Below, piece after piece: positions 62,895 through 64,000 of a stretch of 64,000 nt of DNA (its first letter is position 1; every line of letters starts with the position of its first letter). The notes below the pieces were generated by a model, which saw only the letters and a program-made list of their open reading frames with translations, was not told the origin of the DNA and did not search any database. Source of the DNA: CAVPHV01 sp963704825 (lineage in GTDB: Bacteria; Actinomycetota; Acidimicrobiia; Spongiisociales; UBA5794). The stretch lies in the NCBI GenBank assembly GCA_963704825.1, contig CAVPHV010000001.1, positions 124,001-188,000 on the forward strand, given 5' to 3'. A program made the position numbers and the translations under genes.

Positions 62895-63929
62895 CTAGTC
62901 GATGAGCCTGCCCTGATTCGACACGTCCCCGTGGGGCATCTCCAACCCGAGGTGGTCGTAGGCTCGCTGGGTGGCGATTCGGCCCCGCGGGGTGCGTTGC
63001 AGGAATCCCTGCTGCAGTAGGTACGGCTCGTAGGCATCTTCGACCGTCTCGGGCTCTTCACCAACGGCGATCGCAAGCGTGGACAGCCCAACCGGGCCAC
63101 CGTTGAACTTTTCGATGATGGCGCCAAGGATGAAACGGTCGACTTTGTCGAGCCCGGCGTCGTCGACCTCGAACTTCGCCAGAGCGACAATCGCCGTCTC
63201 GAGGTCGACGGTTCCGTCGGCGCGCACGGTGGCGTAGTCACGGACCCGGCGCAACAGCCGGTTCGCAATACGGGGCGTTCCCCGGCTGCGCAGCGCAATA
63301 CCCTCTGCTCCATCAGTCGTCACATCGACTTCGAGAATCCCGGCCGAACGGGTGATGATCTGCGCCAAGTCGGCGGGTTCGTAGTAGTCGAGGCGAGCGA
63401 CGTAGCCGAACCTATCTCGCAGCGGCGGCGCCACCCGTCCCACCCGGGTGGTCGCACCGATGAGGGTGAAGTGGGGCAAATCCAATCGGATGGACCTCGC
63501 CGCCGGCCCCTTGCCGACGATGATGTCCAGCTGGAAGTCCTCCATTGCCGGATACAGCACCTCCTCGACCTGTCTCGGAAGACGGTGGACTTCGTCGATG
63601 AACAGCACGTCGCCACCGTCGAGATTGGTCAGGACCGCAGCCAGATCGCCAGGCCGTTCGAGCGCCGGGCCCGAGGTGGCTCTGAAGCTGGCTCCCATCG
63701 CGTTGGCGAGAATCCCTGCCAGCGACGTCTTCCCGAGTCCGGGCGGTCCGGAGAACAGGATGTGGTCCACCGGCTCCTGCCGACCCTTTGCCGCATCGAT
63801 CAGGATCGAGAGCCGGTCCTTCAGCTCGGCTTGGCCGATGAACTCGTTCATCTGGCGAGGTCGCAACCCTACGTCGAAGGCGTCATCACCCGGCAAGGCT
63901 TCGGTGGCGAGCACGCCTTCTTCTCTCAT
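62895..63929 (-). CDS. ruvB: Holliday junction branch migration helicase RuvB
   Basis: A 344-residue AAA+ motor that works with RuvA. Seen: LRPRQMNEFIGQ, Walker A GPPGLGKT (61-68), Walker B VLFIDEVHRL, sensor ATTRVGRV, arginine finger region PPLRDRFGYV and the C-terminal winged helix (QQGFLQRTPRGRIAT). ATG at 63929, 9 nt after the ruvA stop. Confidence 0.97.
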   Translation of the reverse strand: MREEGVLATEALPGDDAFDVGLRPRQMNEFIGQAELKDRLSILIDAAKGRQEPVDHILFSGPPGLGKTSLAGILANAMGASFRATSGPALERPGDLAAVLTNLDGGDVLFIDEVHRLPRQVEEVLYPAMEDFQLDIIVGKGPAARSIRLDLPHFTLIGATTRVGRVAPPLRDRFGYVARLDYYEPADLAQIITRSAGILEVDVTTDGAEGIALRSRGTPRIANRLLRRVRDYATVRADGTVDLETAIVALAKFEVDDAGLDKVDRFILGAIIEKFNGGPVGLSTLAIAVGEEPETVEDAYEPYLLQQGFLQRTPRGRIATQRAYDHLGLEMPHGDVSNQGRLID

Positions 63930-63938
63930 CGGCTCACC

Positions 63939-64000
63939 CTACGCCCTTCCCTGCTTGCCGAGCTCCTGGAGCGACAAACGCAGCAGTTCTTCAACCGGCA
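63939..64000 (-). CDS. ruvA: Holliday junction protein RuvA, C-terminal end only
   Basis: The last 19 codons (ending EELLRLSLQELGKQGRA) and TAG stop of a frame entering from the right edge. The helix resembles the RuvA domain III that contacts RuvB, and the gene lies directly upstream of ruvB as in almost all bacteria. Call rests mostly on position. Confidence 0.75.
   Translation of the reverse strand, partial: PVEELLRLSLQELGKQGRA

Overview
The window is a GC-rich, gene-dense bacterial chromosome segment, almost certainly from an actinobacterium. The evidence is an mIHF-type nucleoid protein beside gmk, a PriA without helicase motifs, a 23S rRNA (intron removed) of about 3.09 kb, frequent GTG/TTG starts and many ATGA/GTGA/TGATG stop-start overlaps. 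The gene order and lack of mycolic-acid or Streptomyces markers suggest a deep lineage such as Acidimicrobiia, but that placement is inference. Nearly every gene lies on the minus strand, so transcription runs from position 64000 towards 1. The exceptions are ppk2 (about 22.1-22.9 kb) and a hypothetical gene (about 62.0-62.7 kb).

Layout in transcription order. 64.0-53 kb: ruvA-ruvB, then queA-tgt-yajC-secD-secF-apt-rel-MBL hydrolase (queuosine tRNA modification, Sec translocon accessory, purine salvage, stringent response). 53-45 kb: aspS, rarA, a small membrane protein, hisS, alaS, ruvX. 45-37 kb: mltG, aroE, a prepilin peptidase, aroC-aroK-aroB, pepQ, efp, nusB (shikimate pathway with translation and transcription factors). 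37-22.9 kb: pyrC-carA-carB-pyrD-pyrF, mihF-gmk-rpoZ-coaBC-priA, def-fmt-rsmB (pyrimidine synthesis running into nucleotide, CoA and translation-initiation functions). 22.9-18.5 kb: ppk2 on plus, then rpe, a REC-GGDEF regulator, ribD-ribA. 18.5-9.4 kb: infC-rpmI-rplT-trmH-(leader peptide)-pheS-pheT-argF-mpg-tyrS-small membrane protein. 9.4-3.0 kb: a complete rrn operon 16S-23S-5S without spacer tRNAs. 3.0 kb-1: a basic/TPR-like protein, an L,D-transpeptidase, an SSB-like protein and the N-terminal part of a gamma-glutamyltransferase.

The most notable content is a 764-nt insertion in the 23S rRNA gene with the hallmarks of a self-splicing group I intron. It sits exactly after the nucleotide equivalent to E. 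coli U1923 in helix 69, the site used by the chloroplast intron that encodes I-CeuI. It has a P1 helix with a U.G splice-site pair, a terminal G, candidate P3, P7, P8 and P9 helices, and a LAGLIDADG homing endonuclease whose last codons overlap the ribozyme core.

Two cis-regulatory leaders stand out. Ahead of pheS there is a 24-codon leader peptide with two Phe codons, followed by mutually exclusive hairpins and a terminator, a layout like the E. coli pheM attenuator. Ahead of infC there is a good promoter, a small hairpin, a terminator-like attenuator and an AUC start codon placed by a strong Shine-Dalgarno sequence. The encoded IF-3 carries an unusual Glu/Ala/Val repeat tail of about 125 residues. 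Coordinates and starts were read by eye; no database search or folding program was run.
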